Source of the DNA: Apteryx mantelli
Taxonomy: Eukaryota > Chordata > Aves > Apterygiformes > Apterygidae
Length of the DNA stretch: 64,000 nucleotides
Direction of reading: 5' to 3'
Assembly: GCF_036417845.1 (NCBI RefSeq)
Contig: NC_090011.1
Coordinates: forward strand, 806,001-870,000
Positions 41,801 through 53,800 of the stretch are shown here, piece after piece (positions within the stretch are counted from its first letter, which is position 1; each line of letters begins with the position of its first letter). A program made the translations under genes and the position numbers. The notes beneath the pieces are model-generated. The model was not told the origin of the DNA, did not search any database, and was given only the letters and a program-made list of their open reading frames with translations.

Positions 41801-44800
41801 GGAGCCCCCGGGGTGCAGAACGCGGACTGGGAAGAGAGCTGCAATGAGGGGAAGGGAGAAGTCAGCAAAGGCCTGTGTGGGGAGCCGTGGCGGGCTCTGA
41901 GCGCAGTGGGCTGTCTTTGCTAAGTGCCTTTTCCCTTCCTTTTGTAGCTCAGGTGAAAGAAGAAAAAGGTAAGTGGTCTGCGCTGCCTGGGACATGGGCC
42001 TTGTGGAGAGGTCGCGTGGCGAGAGGGAGTTGCTGGTGTCCAAAGCCACGGGGCTTCTTGGGGCAGGCAAGGAGCCCCTTGTTGTGAGCAGGAGTGGAGC
42101 TGCTGCCCCTGTGCAGGCTGCCCAGCGGAGGTCTTCCTCTTTAGCTGCAGCCTGCCCGGCAGGCTTGCCTGAGGAACAGGAGCATGTGGGAGGCAGGCAG
42201 AGAGGGCCAGAAGGCAGACCTGGAATGAGGCGTGAGCAAAGGAAGCAAGGAAGAAGGTGAGGAGAGCAGGAAGCAATAAGCAGGGCCAGAAGGAGGGAAG
42301 GAAGCCACTAAGGCTGAGCGGAAGAGAAGGGAATGGTGGAGGTGTGGCAGGGCATCAGGGCATGAGGAAGGGCTTGCAGAAGGCAGGCTGGAGGGAGGGA
42401 AGGATGGGTGATAGGACGGAAGGAAGGGTGGAAAGAAGAACAGAATGAAGAATGGAAGGAAGGAGGGAAGCAAGCAAGCAAGGAAGCTAGGAGAAGGCAT
42501 GAAGGAAGGAAGGAAGGAAGGATTTAAAAAGGTTTTGTATGGATTGAGGGAAGGCGGGAGAAGGGGATTAGACGGGCTAAAGACGGGAATGACAGAGAGG
42601 AGAAACTGAGAGCAGGAGCACTCTGAATGCTCCTGTGAGCACCCCTGAGCTCGTGTGGGCTCTCTGCCTCAGGTAGGGCATGCACAGCGGTGGCCTTTGT
42701 TTAGGTGTGTGAGCCCAGGTGCCAGGGGTCTTCCCCGGCCAGGGCTGCACAGCAGCACAGTGCTGGACTAGTTGCCGAAGGCTGCCGCCTTCTGCCGAGA
42801 ATCATAACCCTAGCAGGGTACTCCTGAGCGCTTTGTGCAATCCCTCCCCCAGCAGTTTGTAATGGCCCTTCCGCTTTCTTTTGCAGGGCAACTGCAAGGA
42901 CAGCTAGGTGAGTGCTTCCTGGCGTGTGAGAGAGGCTCCTTGTTGCTGGAGGGGAAGGTGGGAATGGGGAGCACTGTGTGTCCGTGGGGCCAGCCCTTGG
43001 CCCTGCCAGCCACGAAGGAAGCCTGCTGCTTGCCTCCCAAGGTGTCCCTTGCCCGCCTGGCCTCCGCTGCCGCGATGGCCCTTGTGGGCTGGCGTGAGCA
43101 GGCAGCAGGAAAGGAGGAGGGAAGGAAGTGTATGAGGTGGACTGTCAGGGCAGGGCCGGGCAGGGCTGAAGGGTGGAAATGAGGAAGGTAGGATGGAGGG
43201 AAGGCGATTAGGTGGTGGATCAGTGGAAGGGAGGTAAGTGGGAAGGAAGGGAGGGGAGAAGGAAGAGGGGTGGGAGGAATGAAGGGAAAGAAGGAGGAGA
43301 AAGGTCCATCAGCCTTGAAGGAAGGGAGGAATAGAGGATGGAAGTGGGAAGCACAGATATGAGAGAACGGAGGAAGGGAGGGCGGTAGGCATATGAAGTT
43401 TCCTGTGAAGAAATGGGAGCCCGTGTGAGCTCTCTTTGGCCTGGGTGGCTCTCCACAGCGGTGTCCTTTGCTTGGCTGTGTGACCCCAGCCGCCAAGGGG
43501 TTTCCCAGGGCAGGTGCCAGCATAGACGTGGACTAGTCGATGGAGGCTGTCATCTTGTGTAGGGTATTAAAAGCTTTGAGGAGCGCTTCCCCAGTGCATC
43601 ATGTAACCGAGCACCAGCAGTTTCTAACCGCCCTTCTCCTTTCCTGTGCAGCGCACCTTCAAGGACAGATAGGTGAGTGCCCTCGAGCATGTGAGAGAGG
43701 TTCCTTGTCCAATGAGCAAAGATGGGCATGGGGAGATCCTTGTGTCCATAGGCAAAGCCCTTCTTCCCGCTAGCCATAAACAGAGCCTGCTACTTGCAAG
43801 GTGTCCCTTGTTTGGCCCCCTTTAACGCCAGCCGCCAAGGGCTTTCCCAGGGCAGGTCTTGGTGTCAGCACACACCTGGACTAGTCAGTGGAGGCGGTTG
43901 TCTTCCCACGGCAATCAAAACCTTACCATGGTGCCCATTGCAGTGCTTTCTTCATTGTGCCTGTGCTTCAGGCTGGGCACTGTTGCCTGATGGCGAGGGT
44001 CTGCAAAGGGCGAGAGGAGCCCCTGGGGACCCCAGACTGGGCGGGCAGAGGAGGTGCTGTTCTACTGAAGGGCATCCCTCATGGAGCCAGGCTGTGCTCT
44101 TCCCAGCATGGGGAGAACAAACCAACAGCTCTCCCCAAGAACATCACAGCTGCAGACGAGCACTTCCTTGCTAACTGCCTCTGCCTTTGTGTTGTAGAAC
44201 GGACGCAGGAGGAAAAGGGTAAGTTCCCTCCGATGCCTGAGAAATTCCCCTTGCAGAGAGACAGCGAGTGCCCTTGCAAGAGGGCCCTGCCGCTGTCCAT
44301 GGGCCTCCTAAGCGGGAGGCCAGAAACACTGCCATTCGTCAGAAGGCTCTCTCGCCAAAAGACTGACACCTCTCTCTCTCCTTTCCACTTCCCTTTGCCT
44401 TTTACAGACCGACTGCTGAAAGAACACAGTAAGTGACCTTTGCTTTCTGGTACTTCTTTGGCAACCGTGACCTGCTGAGACCTCCTTGCGGCACCTGCAC
44501 AGCTCAGGAAAGCCTCCTGGCCTCCTCCAGTTGTGCAGGGACACATGGTGTTGTGATAATCAAGGCCCTGTAGAAAGGGAAGGCCATGATGTCAAAGGAT
44601 CTCCTTGGGCCCAAGGCTGAGAGGTTGCTGCTGGGGTCCCCGGGGTGCAGAACGCGGACCGGGAAGAGAGCTGCAATGAGGGGAAGGGAGAAGTCAGCAA
44701 AGACCTGTGTGGGGAGCCGTGGCAGGGTCTGAGGCGCAGTGGCCTGTCTTTGCTAAGTGCCTTTCCCCTTCCTTTTGTAGCTCAGGTGAAAGAAGAAAAA

Positions 44801-47800
44801 GGTAAGTGGTCTGCGCTGCCTGGGACACGGGCCTTGTGGGGAGGTCCTGTGGCGAGAGGGAGTTGCGGGCGTCCAAAGCCGCGGGGCTTCTTGGGGCAGG
44901 CAAGGAGCCCCTTGTTGTGAGCAGGAGTGGAGCTGCTGCCCCTGTGCAGGCTGCCCAGCGGAGGTCTTCCTCTTTAGCTGCAGCCTGCCCGGCAGGCTTG
45001 CCTGAGGAACAGGAGCATGCGGGAGGCAGGCAGAGAGGGCCAGAAGGCAGACCTGGAATGAGGCGCGAGCAAAGGAAGCAGGGAAGAAGGTGAGGAGAGC
45101 AGGAAGCGATAAGCAGGGCCAGAAGGGGGGAAGGAAGCCACTAAGGCTGGGTGGAAGAGAAGGGAAGGGTGGAGGTGTGGCAGGGCATGAGGGCATGAGG
45201 AAGGGCTTGCAGAAGGCAGGCTGGAGGGAGGGAAGGATGGGTGATAGGACGGAAGGAAGGGTGGAAAGAAGAACAGAATGAAGAATGGAAGGAAGGAGGG
45301 AAGCAAGCAAGCAAGCAAGCTAGGAGAAGGCATGAAGGAAGGAAGGAAGGAAGGATTTAAAAAGGTTTTGTATGGATTGAGGGAAGGCGGGAGAAGGGGA
45401 TTAGACGGGCTAAAGACGGGAATGACAGAGAGGAGAAACTGAGAGCAGGAGCACTCTGAATGCTCCTGTGAGCACCCCTGAGCTCGTGTGGGCTCTCTGC
45501 CTCAGGTAGGGCATGCACAGCGGTGGCCTTTGTTTAGGTGTGTGAGCCCAGGTGCCAGGGGTCTTCCCCGGCCAGGGCTGCACAGCAGCACAGTGCTGGA
45601 CTAGTTGCCGAAGGCTGCCGCCTTCTGCCGAGAATCATAACCCTAGCAGGGTACTCCTGAGCGCTTTGTGCAATCCCTCCCCCAGCAGTTTGTAATGGCC
45701 CTTCCGCTTTCTTTTGCAGGGCAACTGCAAGGACAGCTAGGTGAGTGCTTCCTGGCGTGTGAGAGAGGCTCCTTGTTGCTGGAGGGGAAGGTGGGAATGG
45801 GGAGCACTGTGTGTCCGTGGGGCCAGCCCTTGGCCCTGCCAGCCACGAAGGAAGCCTGCTGCTTGCCTCCCAAGGTGTCCCTTGCCCGCCTGGCCTCCGC
45901 TGCCGCGATGGCCCTTGTGGGCTGGCGTGAGCAGGCAGCAGGAAAGGAGGAGGGAAGGAAGTGTATGAGGTGGACTGTCAGGGCAGGGCCGGGCAGGGCT
46001 GAAGGGTGGAAATGAGGAAGGTAGGATGGAGGGAAGGCGATTAGGTGGTGGATCAGTGGAAGGGAGGTAAGTGGGAAGGAAGGGAGGGGAGAAGGAAGAG
46101 GGGTGGGAGGAATGAAGGGAAAGAAGGAGGAGAAAGGTCCATCAGCCTTGAAGGAAGGGAGGAATAGAGGATGGAAGTGGGAAGCACAGATATGAGAGAA
46201 CGGAGGAAGGGAGGGCGGTAGGCATATGAAGTTTCCTGTGAAGAAATGGGAGCCCGTGTGAGCTCTCTTTGGCCTGGGTGGCTCTCCACAGCGGTGTCCT
46301 TTGCTTGGCTGTGTGACCCCAGCCGCCAAGGGGTTTCCCAGGGCAGGTGCCAGCATAGACGTGGACTAGTCGATGGAGGCTGTCATCTTGTGTAGGGTAT
46401 TAAAAGCTTTGAGGAGCGCTTCCCCAGTGCATCATGTAACCGAGCACCAGCAGTTTCTAACCGCCCTTCTCCTTTCCTGTGCAGCGCACCTTCAAGGACA
46501 GATAGGTGAGTGCCCTCGAGCATGTGAGAGAGGTTCCTTGTCCAATGAGCAAAGATGGGCATGGGGAGATCCTTGTGTCCATAGGCAAAGCCCTTCTTCC
46601 CGCTAGCCATAAACAGAGCCTGCTACTTGCAAGGTGTCCCTTGTTTGGCCCCCTTTAACGCCAGCCGCCAAGGGCTTTCCCAGGGCAGGTCTTGGTGTCA
46701 GCACACACCTGGACTAGTCAGTGGAGGCGGTTGTCTTCCCACGGCAATCAAAACCTTACCATGGTGCCCATTGCAGTGCTTTCTTCATTGTGCCTGTGCT
46801 TCAGGCTGGGCACTGTTGCCTGATGGCGAGGGTCTGCAAAGGGCGAGAGGAGCCCCTGGGGACCCCAGACTGGGCGGGCAGAGGAGGTGCTGTTCTACTG
46901 AAGGGCATCCCTCATGGAGCCAGGCTGTGCTCTTCCCAGCATGGGGAGAACAAACCAACAGCTCTCCCCAAGAACATCACAGCTGCAGACGAGCACTTCC
47001 TTGCTAACTGCCTCTGCCTTTGTGTTGTAGAACGGACGCAGGAGGAAAAGGGTAAGTTCCCTCCGATGCCTGAGAAATTCCCCTTGCAGAGAGACAGCGA
47101 GTGCCCTTGCAAGAGGGCCCTGCCGCTGTCCATGGGCCTCCTAAGCGGGAGGCCAGAAACACTGCCATTCGTCAGAAGGCTCTCTCGCCAAAAGACTGAC
47201 ACCTCTCTCTCTCCTTTCCACTTCCCTTTGCCTTTTACAGACCGACTGCTGAAAGAACACAGTAAGTGACCTTTGCTTTCTGGTACTTCTTTGGCAACCG
47301 TGACCTGCTGAGACCTCCTTGCGGCACCTGCACAGCTCAGGAAAGCCTCCTGGCCTCCTCCAGTTGTGCAGGGACACATGGTGTTGTGATAATCAAGGCC
47401 CTGTAGAAAGGGAAGGCCATGATGTCAAAGGATCTCCTTGGGCCCAAGGCTGAGAGGTTGCTGCTGGGGTCCCCGGGGTGCAGAACGCGGACCGGGAAGA
47501 GAGCTGCAATGAGGGGAAGGGAGAAGTCAGCAAAGGCCTGTGTGGGGAGCCGTGGCGGGCTCTGAGCGCAGTGGGCTGTCTTTGCTAAGTGCCTTTTCCC
47601 TTCCTTTTGTAGCTCAGGTGAAAGAAGAAAAAGGTAAGTGGTCTGCGCTGCCTGGGACATGGGCCTTGTGGAGAGGTCGCGTGGCGAGAGGGAGTTGCTG
47701 GTGTCCAAAGCCACGGGGCTTCTTGGGGCAGGCAAGGAGCCCCTTGTTGTGAGCAGGAGTGGAGCTGCTGCCCCTGTGCAGGCTGCCCAGCGGAGGTCTT

Positions 47801-50800
47801 CCTCTTTAGCTGCAGCCTGCCCGGCAGGCTTGCCTGAGGAACAGGAGCATGTGGGAGGCAGGCAGAGAGGGCCAGAAGGCAGACCTGGAATGAGGCGTGA
47901 GCAAAGGAAGCAAGGAAGAAGGTGAGGAGAGCAGGAAGCAATAAGCAGGGCCAGAAGGAGGGAAGGAAGCCACTAAGGCTGAGCGGAAGAGAAGGGAATG
48001 GTGGAGGTGTGGCAGGGCATCAGGGCATGAGGAAGGGCTTGCAGAAGGCAGGCTGGAGGGAGGGAAGGATGGGTGATAGGACGGAAGGAAGGGTGGAAAG
48101 AAGAACAGAATGAAGAATGGAAGGAAGGAGGGAAGCAAGCAAGCAAGGAAGCTAGGAGAAGGCATGAAGGAAGGAAGGAAGGAAGGATTTAAAAAGGTTT
48201 TGTATGGATTGAGGGAAGGCGGGAGAAGGGGATTAGACGGGCTAAAGACGGGAATGACAGAGAGGAGAAACTGAGAGCAGGAGCACTCTGAATGCTCCTG
48301 TGAGCACCCCTGAGCTCGTGTGGGCTCTCTGCCTCAGGTAGGGCATGCACAGCGGTGGCCTTTGTTTAGCTGTGTGAGCCCAGGTGCCAGGGGTCTTCCC
48401 CGGCCAGGGCTGCACAGCAGCACAGTGCTGGACTAGTTGCCGAAGGCTGCCGCCTTCTGCCGAGAATCATAACCCTAGCAGGGTACTCCTGAGCGCTTTG
48501 TGCAATCCCTCCCCCAGCAGTTTGTAATGGCCCTTCCGCTTTCTTTTGCAGGGCAACTGCAAGGACAGCTAGGTGAGTGCTTCCTGGCGTGTGAGAGAGG
48601 CTCCTTGTTGCTGGAGGGGAAGGTGGGAATGGGGAGCACTGTGTGTCCGTGGGGCCAGCCCTTGTCCCTGCCAGCCACGAAGGAAGCCTGCTGCTTGCCT
48701 CCCAAGGTGTCCCTTGCCCGCCTGGCCTCCGCTGCCGCGATGGCCCTTGTGGGCTGGCGTGAGCAGGCAGCAGGAAAGGAGGAGGGAAGGAAGTGTATGA
48801 GGTGGACTGTCAGGGCAGGGCCGGGCAGGGCTGAAGGGTGGAAATGAGGAAGGTAGGATGGAGGGAAGGCGATTAGGTGGTGGATCAGTGGAAGGGAGGT
48901 AAGTGGGAAGGAAGGGAGGGGAGAAGGAAGAGGGGTGGGAGGAATGAAGGGAAAGAAGGAGGAGAAAGGTCCATCAGCCTTGAAGGAAGGGAGGAATAGA
49001 GGATGGAAGTGGGAAGCACAGATATGAGAGAACGGAGGAAGGGAGGGCGGTAGGCATATGAAGTTTCCTGTGAAGAAATGGGAGCCCGTGTGAGCTCTCT
49101 TTGGCCTGGGTGGCTCTCCACAGCGGTGTCCTTTGCTTGGCTGTGTGACCCCAGCCGCCAAGGGGTTTCCCAGGGCAGGTGCCAGCATAGACGTGGACTA
49201 GTCGATGGAGGCTGTCATCTTGTGTAGGGTATTAAAAGCTTTGAGGAGCGCTTCCCCAGTGCATCATGTAACCGAGCACCAGCAGTTTCTAACCGCCCTT
49301 CTCCTTTCCTGTGCAGCGCACCTTCAAGGACAGATAGGTGAGTGCCCTCGAGCATGTGAGAGAGGTTCCTTGTCCAATGAGCAAAGATGGGCATGGGGAG
49401 ATCCTTGTGTCCATAGGCAAAGCCCTTCTTCCCGCTAGCCATAAACAGAGCCTGCTACTTGCAAGGTGTCCCTTGTTTGGCCCCCTTTAACGCCAGCCGC
49501 CAAGGGCTTTCCCAGGGCAGGTCTTGGTGTCAGCACACACCTGGACTAGTCAGTGGAGGCGGTTGTCTTCCCACGGCAATCAAAACCTTACCATGGTGCC
49601 CATTGCAGTGCTTTCTTCATTGTGCCTGTGCTTCAGGCTGGGCACTGTTGCCTGATGGCGAGGGTCTGCAAAGGGCGAGAGGAGCCCCTGGGGACCCCAG
49701 ACTGGGCGGGCAGAGGAGGTGCTGTTCTACTGAAGGGCATCCCTCATGGAGCCAGGCTGTGCTCTTCCCAGCATGGGGAGAACAAACCAACAGCTCTCCC
49801 CAAGAACATCACAGCTGCAGACGAGCACTTCCTTGCTAACTGCCTCTGCCTTTGTGTTGTAGAACGGACGCAGGAGGAAAAGGGTAAGTTCCCTCCGATG
49901 CCTGAGAAATTCCCCTTGCAGAGAGACAGCGAGTGCCCTTGCAAGAGGGCCCTGCCGCTGTCCATGGGCCTCCTAAGCGGGAGGCCAGAAACACTGCCAT
50001 TCGTCAGAAGGCTCTCTCGCCAAAAGACTGACACCTCTCTCTCTCCTTTCCACTTCCCTTTGCCTTTTACAGACCGACTGCTGAAAGAACACAGTAAGTG
50101 ACCTTTGCTTTCTGGTACTTCTTTGGCAACCGTGACCTGCTGAGACCTCCTTGCGGCACCTGCACAGCTCAGGAAAGCCTCCTGGCCTCCTCCAGTTGTG
50201 CAGGGACACATGGTGTTGTGATAATCAAGGCCCTGTAGAAAGGGAAGGCCATGATGTCAAAGGATCTCCTTGGGCCCAAGGCTGAGAGGTTGCTGCTGGG
50301 GTCCCCGGGGTGCAGAACGCGGACCGGGAAGAGAGCTGCAATGAGGGGAAGGGAGAAGTCAGCAAAGACCTGTGTGGGGAGCCGTGGCAGGGTCTGAGGC
50401 GCAGTGGCCTGTCTTTGCTAAGTGCCTTTCCCCTTCCTTTTGTAGCTCAGGTGAAAGAAGAAAAAGGTAAGTGGTCTGCGCTGCCTGGGACACGGGCCTT
50501 GTGGGGAGGTCCTGTGGCGAGAGGGAGTTGCGGGCGTCCAAAGCCGCGGGGCTTCTTGGGGCAGGCAAGGAGCCCCTTGTTGTGAGCAGGAGTGGAGCTG
50601 CTGCCCCTGTGCAGGCTGCCCAGCGGAGGTCTTCCTCTTTAGCTGCAGCCTGCCCGGCAGGCTTGCCTGAGGAACAGGAGCATGCGGGAGGCAGGCAGAG
50701 AGGGCCAGAAGGCAGACCTGGAATGAGGCGCGAGCAAAGGAAGCAGGGAAGAAGGTGAGGAGAGCAGGAAGCGATAAGCAGGGCCAGAAGGGGGGAAGGA

Positions 50801-53800
50801 AGCCACTAAGGCTGGGTGGAAGAGAAGGGAAGGGTGGAGGTGTGGCAGGGCATGAGGGCATGAGGAAGGGCTTGCAGAAGGCAGGCTGGAGGGAGGGAAG
50901 GATGGGTGATAGGACGGAAGGAAGGGTGGAAAGAAGAACAGAATGAAGAATGGAAGGAAGGAGGGAAGCAAGCAAGCAAGGAAGCTAGGAGAAGGCATGA
51001 AGGAAGGAAGGAAGGAAGGATTTAAAAAGGTTTTGTATGGATTGAGGGAAGGCGGGAGAAGGGGATTAGACGGGCTAAAGACGGGAATGACAGAGAGGAG
51101 AAACTGAGAGCAGGAGCACTCTGAATGCTCCTGTGAGCACCCCTGAGCTCGTGTGGGCTCTCTGCCTCAGGTAGGGCATGCACAGCGGTGGCCTTTGTTT
51201 AGCTGTGTGAGCCCAGGTGCCAGGGGTCTTCCCCGGCCAGGGCTGCACAGCAGCACAGTGCTGGACTAGTTGCCGAAGGCTGCCGCCTTCTGCCGAGAAT
51301 CATAACCCTAGCAGGGTACTCCTGAGCGCTTTGTGCAATCCCTCCCCCAGCAGTTTGTAATGGCCCTTCCGCTTTCTTTTGCAGGGCAACTGCAAGGACA
51401 GCTAGGTGAGTGCTTCCTGGCGTGTGAGAGAGGCTCCTTGTTGCTGGAGGGGAAGGTGGGAATGGGGAGCACTGTGTGTCCGTGGGGCCAGCCCTTGGCC
51501 CTGCCAGCCACGAAGGAAGCCTGCTGCTTGCCTCCCAAGGTGTCCCTTGCCCGCCTGGCCTCCGCTGCCGCGATGGCCCTTGTGGGCTGGCGTGAGCAGG
51601 CAGCAGGAAAGGAGGAGGGAAGGAAGTGTATGAGGTGGACTGTCAGGGCAGGGCCGGGCAGGGCTGAAGGGTGGAAATGAGGAAGGTAGGATGGAGGGAA
51701 GGCGATTAGGTGGTGGATCAGTGGAAGGGAGGTAAGTGGGAAGGAAGGGAGGGGAGAAGGAAGAGGGGTGGGAGGAATGAAGGGAAAGAAGGAGGAGAAA
51801 GGTCCATCAGCCTTGAAGGAAGGGAGGAATAGAGGATGGAAGTGGGAAGCACAGATATGAGAGAACGGAGGAAGGGAGGGCGGTAGGCATATGAAGTTTC
51901 CTGTGAAGAAATGGGAGCCCGTGTGAGCTCTCTTTGGCCTGGGTGGCTCTCCACAGCGGTGTCCTTTGCTTGGCTGTGTGACCCCAGCCGCCAAGGGGTT
52001 TCCCAGGGCAGGTGCCAGCATAGACGTGGACTAGTCGATGGAGGCTGTCATCTTGTGTAGGGTATTAAAAGCTTTGAGGAGCGCTTCCCCAGTGCATCAT
52101 GTAACCGAGCACCAGCAGTTTCTAACCGCCCTTCTCCTTTCCTGTGCAGCGCACCTTCAAGGACAGATAGGTGAGTGCCCTCGAGCATGTGAGAGAGGTT
52201 CCTTGTCCAATGAGCAAAGATGGGCATGGGGAGATCCTTGTGTCCATAGGCAAAGCCCTTCTTCCCGCTAGCCATAAACAGAGCCTGCTACTTGCAAGGT
52301 GTCCCTTGTTTGGCCCCCTTTAACGCCAGCCGCCAAGGGCTTTCCCAGGGCAGGTCTTGGTGTCAGCACACACCTGGACTAGTCAGTGGAGGCGGTTGTC
52401 TTCCCACGGCAATCAAAACCTTACCATGGTGCCCATTGCAGTGCTTTCTTCATTGTGCCTGTGCTTCAGGCTGGGCACTGTTGCCTGATGGCGAGGGTCT
52501 GCAAAGGGCGAGAGGAGCCCCTGGGGACCCCAGACTGGGCGGGCAGAGGAGGTGCTGTTCTACTGAAGGGCATCCCTCATGGAGCCAGGCTGTGCTCTTC
52601 CCAGCATGGGGAGAACAAACCAACAGCTCTCCCCAAGAACATCACAGCTGCAGACGAGCACTTCCTTGCTAACTGCCTCTGCCTTTGTGTTGTAGAACGG
52701 ACGCAGGAGGAAAAGGGTAAGTTCCCTCCGATGCCTGAGAAATTCCCCTTGCAGAGAGACAGCGAGTGCCCTTGCAAGAGGGCCCTGCCGCTGTCCATGG
52801 GCCTCCTAAGCGGGAGGCCAGAAACACTGCCATTCGTCAGAAGGCTCTCTCGCCAAAAGACTGACACCTCTCTCTCTCCTTTCCACTTCCCTTTGCCTTT
52901 TACAGACCGACTGCTGAAAGAACACAGTAAGTGACCTTTGCTTTCTGGTACTTCTTTGGCAACCGTGACCTGCTGAGACCTCCTTGCGGCACCTGCACAG
53001 CTCAGGAAAGCCTCCTGGCCTCCTCCAGTTGTGCAGGGACACATGGTGTTGTGATAATCAAGGCCCTGTAGAAAGGGAAGGCCATGATGTCAAAGGATCT
53101 CCTTGGGCCCAAGGCTGAGAGGTTGCTGCTGGGGTCCCCGGGGTGCAGAACGCGGACCGGGAAGAGAGCTGCAATGAGGGGAAGGGAGAAGTCAGCAAAG
53201 ACCTGTGTGGGGAGCCGTGGCAGGGTCTGAGGCGCAGTGGCCTGTCTTTGCTAAGTGCCTTTCCCCTTCCTTTTGTAGCTCAGGTGAAAGAAGAAAAAGG
53301 TAAGTGGTCTGCGCTGCCTGGGACACGGGCCTTGTGGGGAGGTCCTGTGGCGAGAGGGAGTTGCGGGCGTCCAAAGCCGCGGGGCTTCTTGGGGCAGGCA
53401 AGGAGCCCCTTGTTGTGAGCAGGAGTGGAGCTGCTGCCCCTGTGCAGGCTGCCCAGCGGAGGTCTTCCTCTTTAGCTGCAGCCTGCCCGGCAGGCTTGCC
53501 TGAGGAACAGGAGCATGTGGGAGGCAGGCAGAGAGGGCCAGAAGGCAGACCTGGAATGAGGCGCGAGCAAAGGAAGCAGGGAAGAAGGTGAGGAGAGCAG
53601 GAAGCGATAAGCAGGGCCAGAAGGGGGGAAGGAAGCCACTAAGGCTGGGTGGAAGAGAAGGGAAGGGTGGAGGTGTGGCAGGGCATGAGGGCATGAGGAA
53701 GGGCTTGCAGAAGGCAGGCTGGAGGGAGGGAAGGATGGGTGATAGGACGGAAGGAAGGGTGGAAAGAAGAACAGAATGAAGAATGGAAGGAAGGAGGGAA

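Larger units (their letters stand above)
42887..45719 (+). repeat. Array unit 1: five heptad exons
   Basis: Exons 42887-42907, 43652-43672, 44198-44218, 44408-44428 and 44781-44801, described individually below. Two purine tracts lie at about 43110-43400 and 45040-45440. Linker variant B (GCATGCGGG near 45016). Confidence 0.92.

Noticed and set aside
42810..43523. A 237-codon open frame on the minus strand, repeated in all eight visible positions of the array with almost identical translation
   Set aside because: It is the complement of purine-rich intron sequence, giving a Pro/Ser/Leu/Phe-rich product without a domain. It persists because the units are near-identical DNA, not because of coding constraint, and it overlaps the well-supported exons 1 of the plus strand.
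43888..44436. A 182-codon open frame on the plus strand in each unit
   Set aside because: It runs through introns, the dead exon and heptad exons 3 and 4, whose splice sites are consensus. No family resemblance outside the 21-bp exons.
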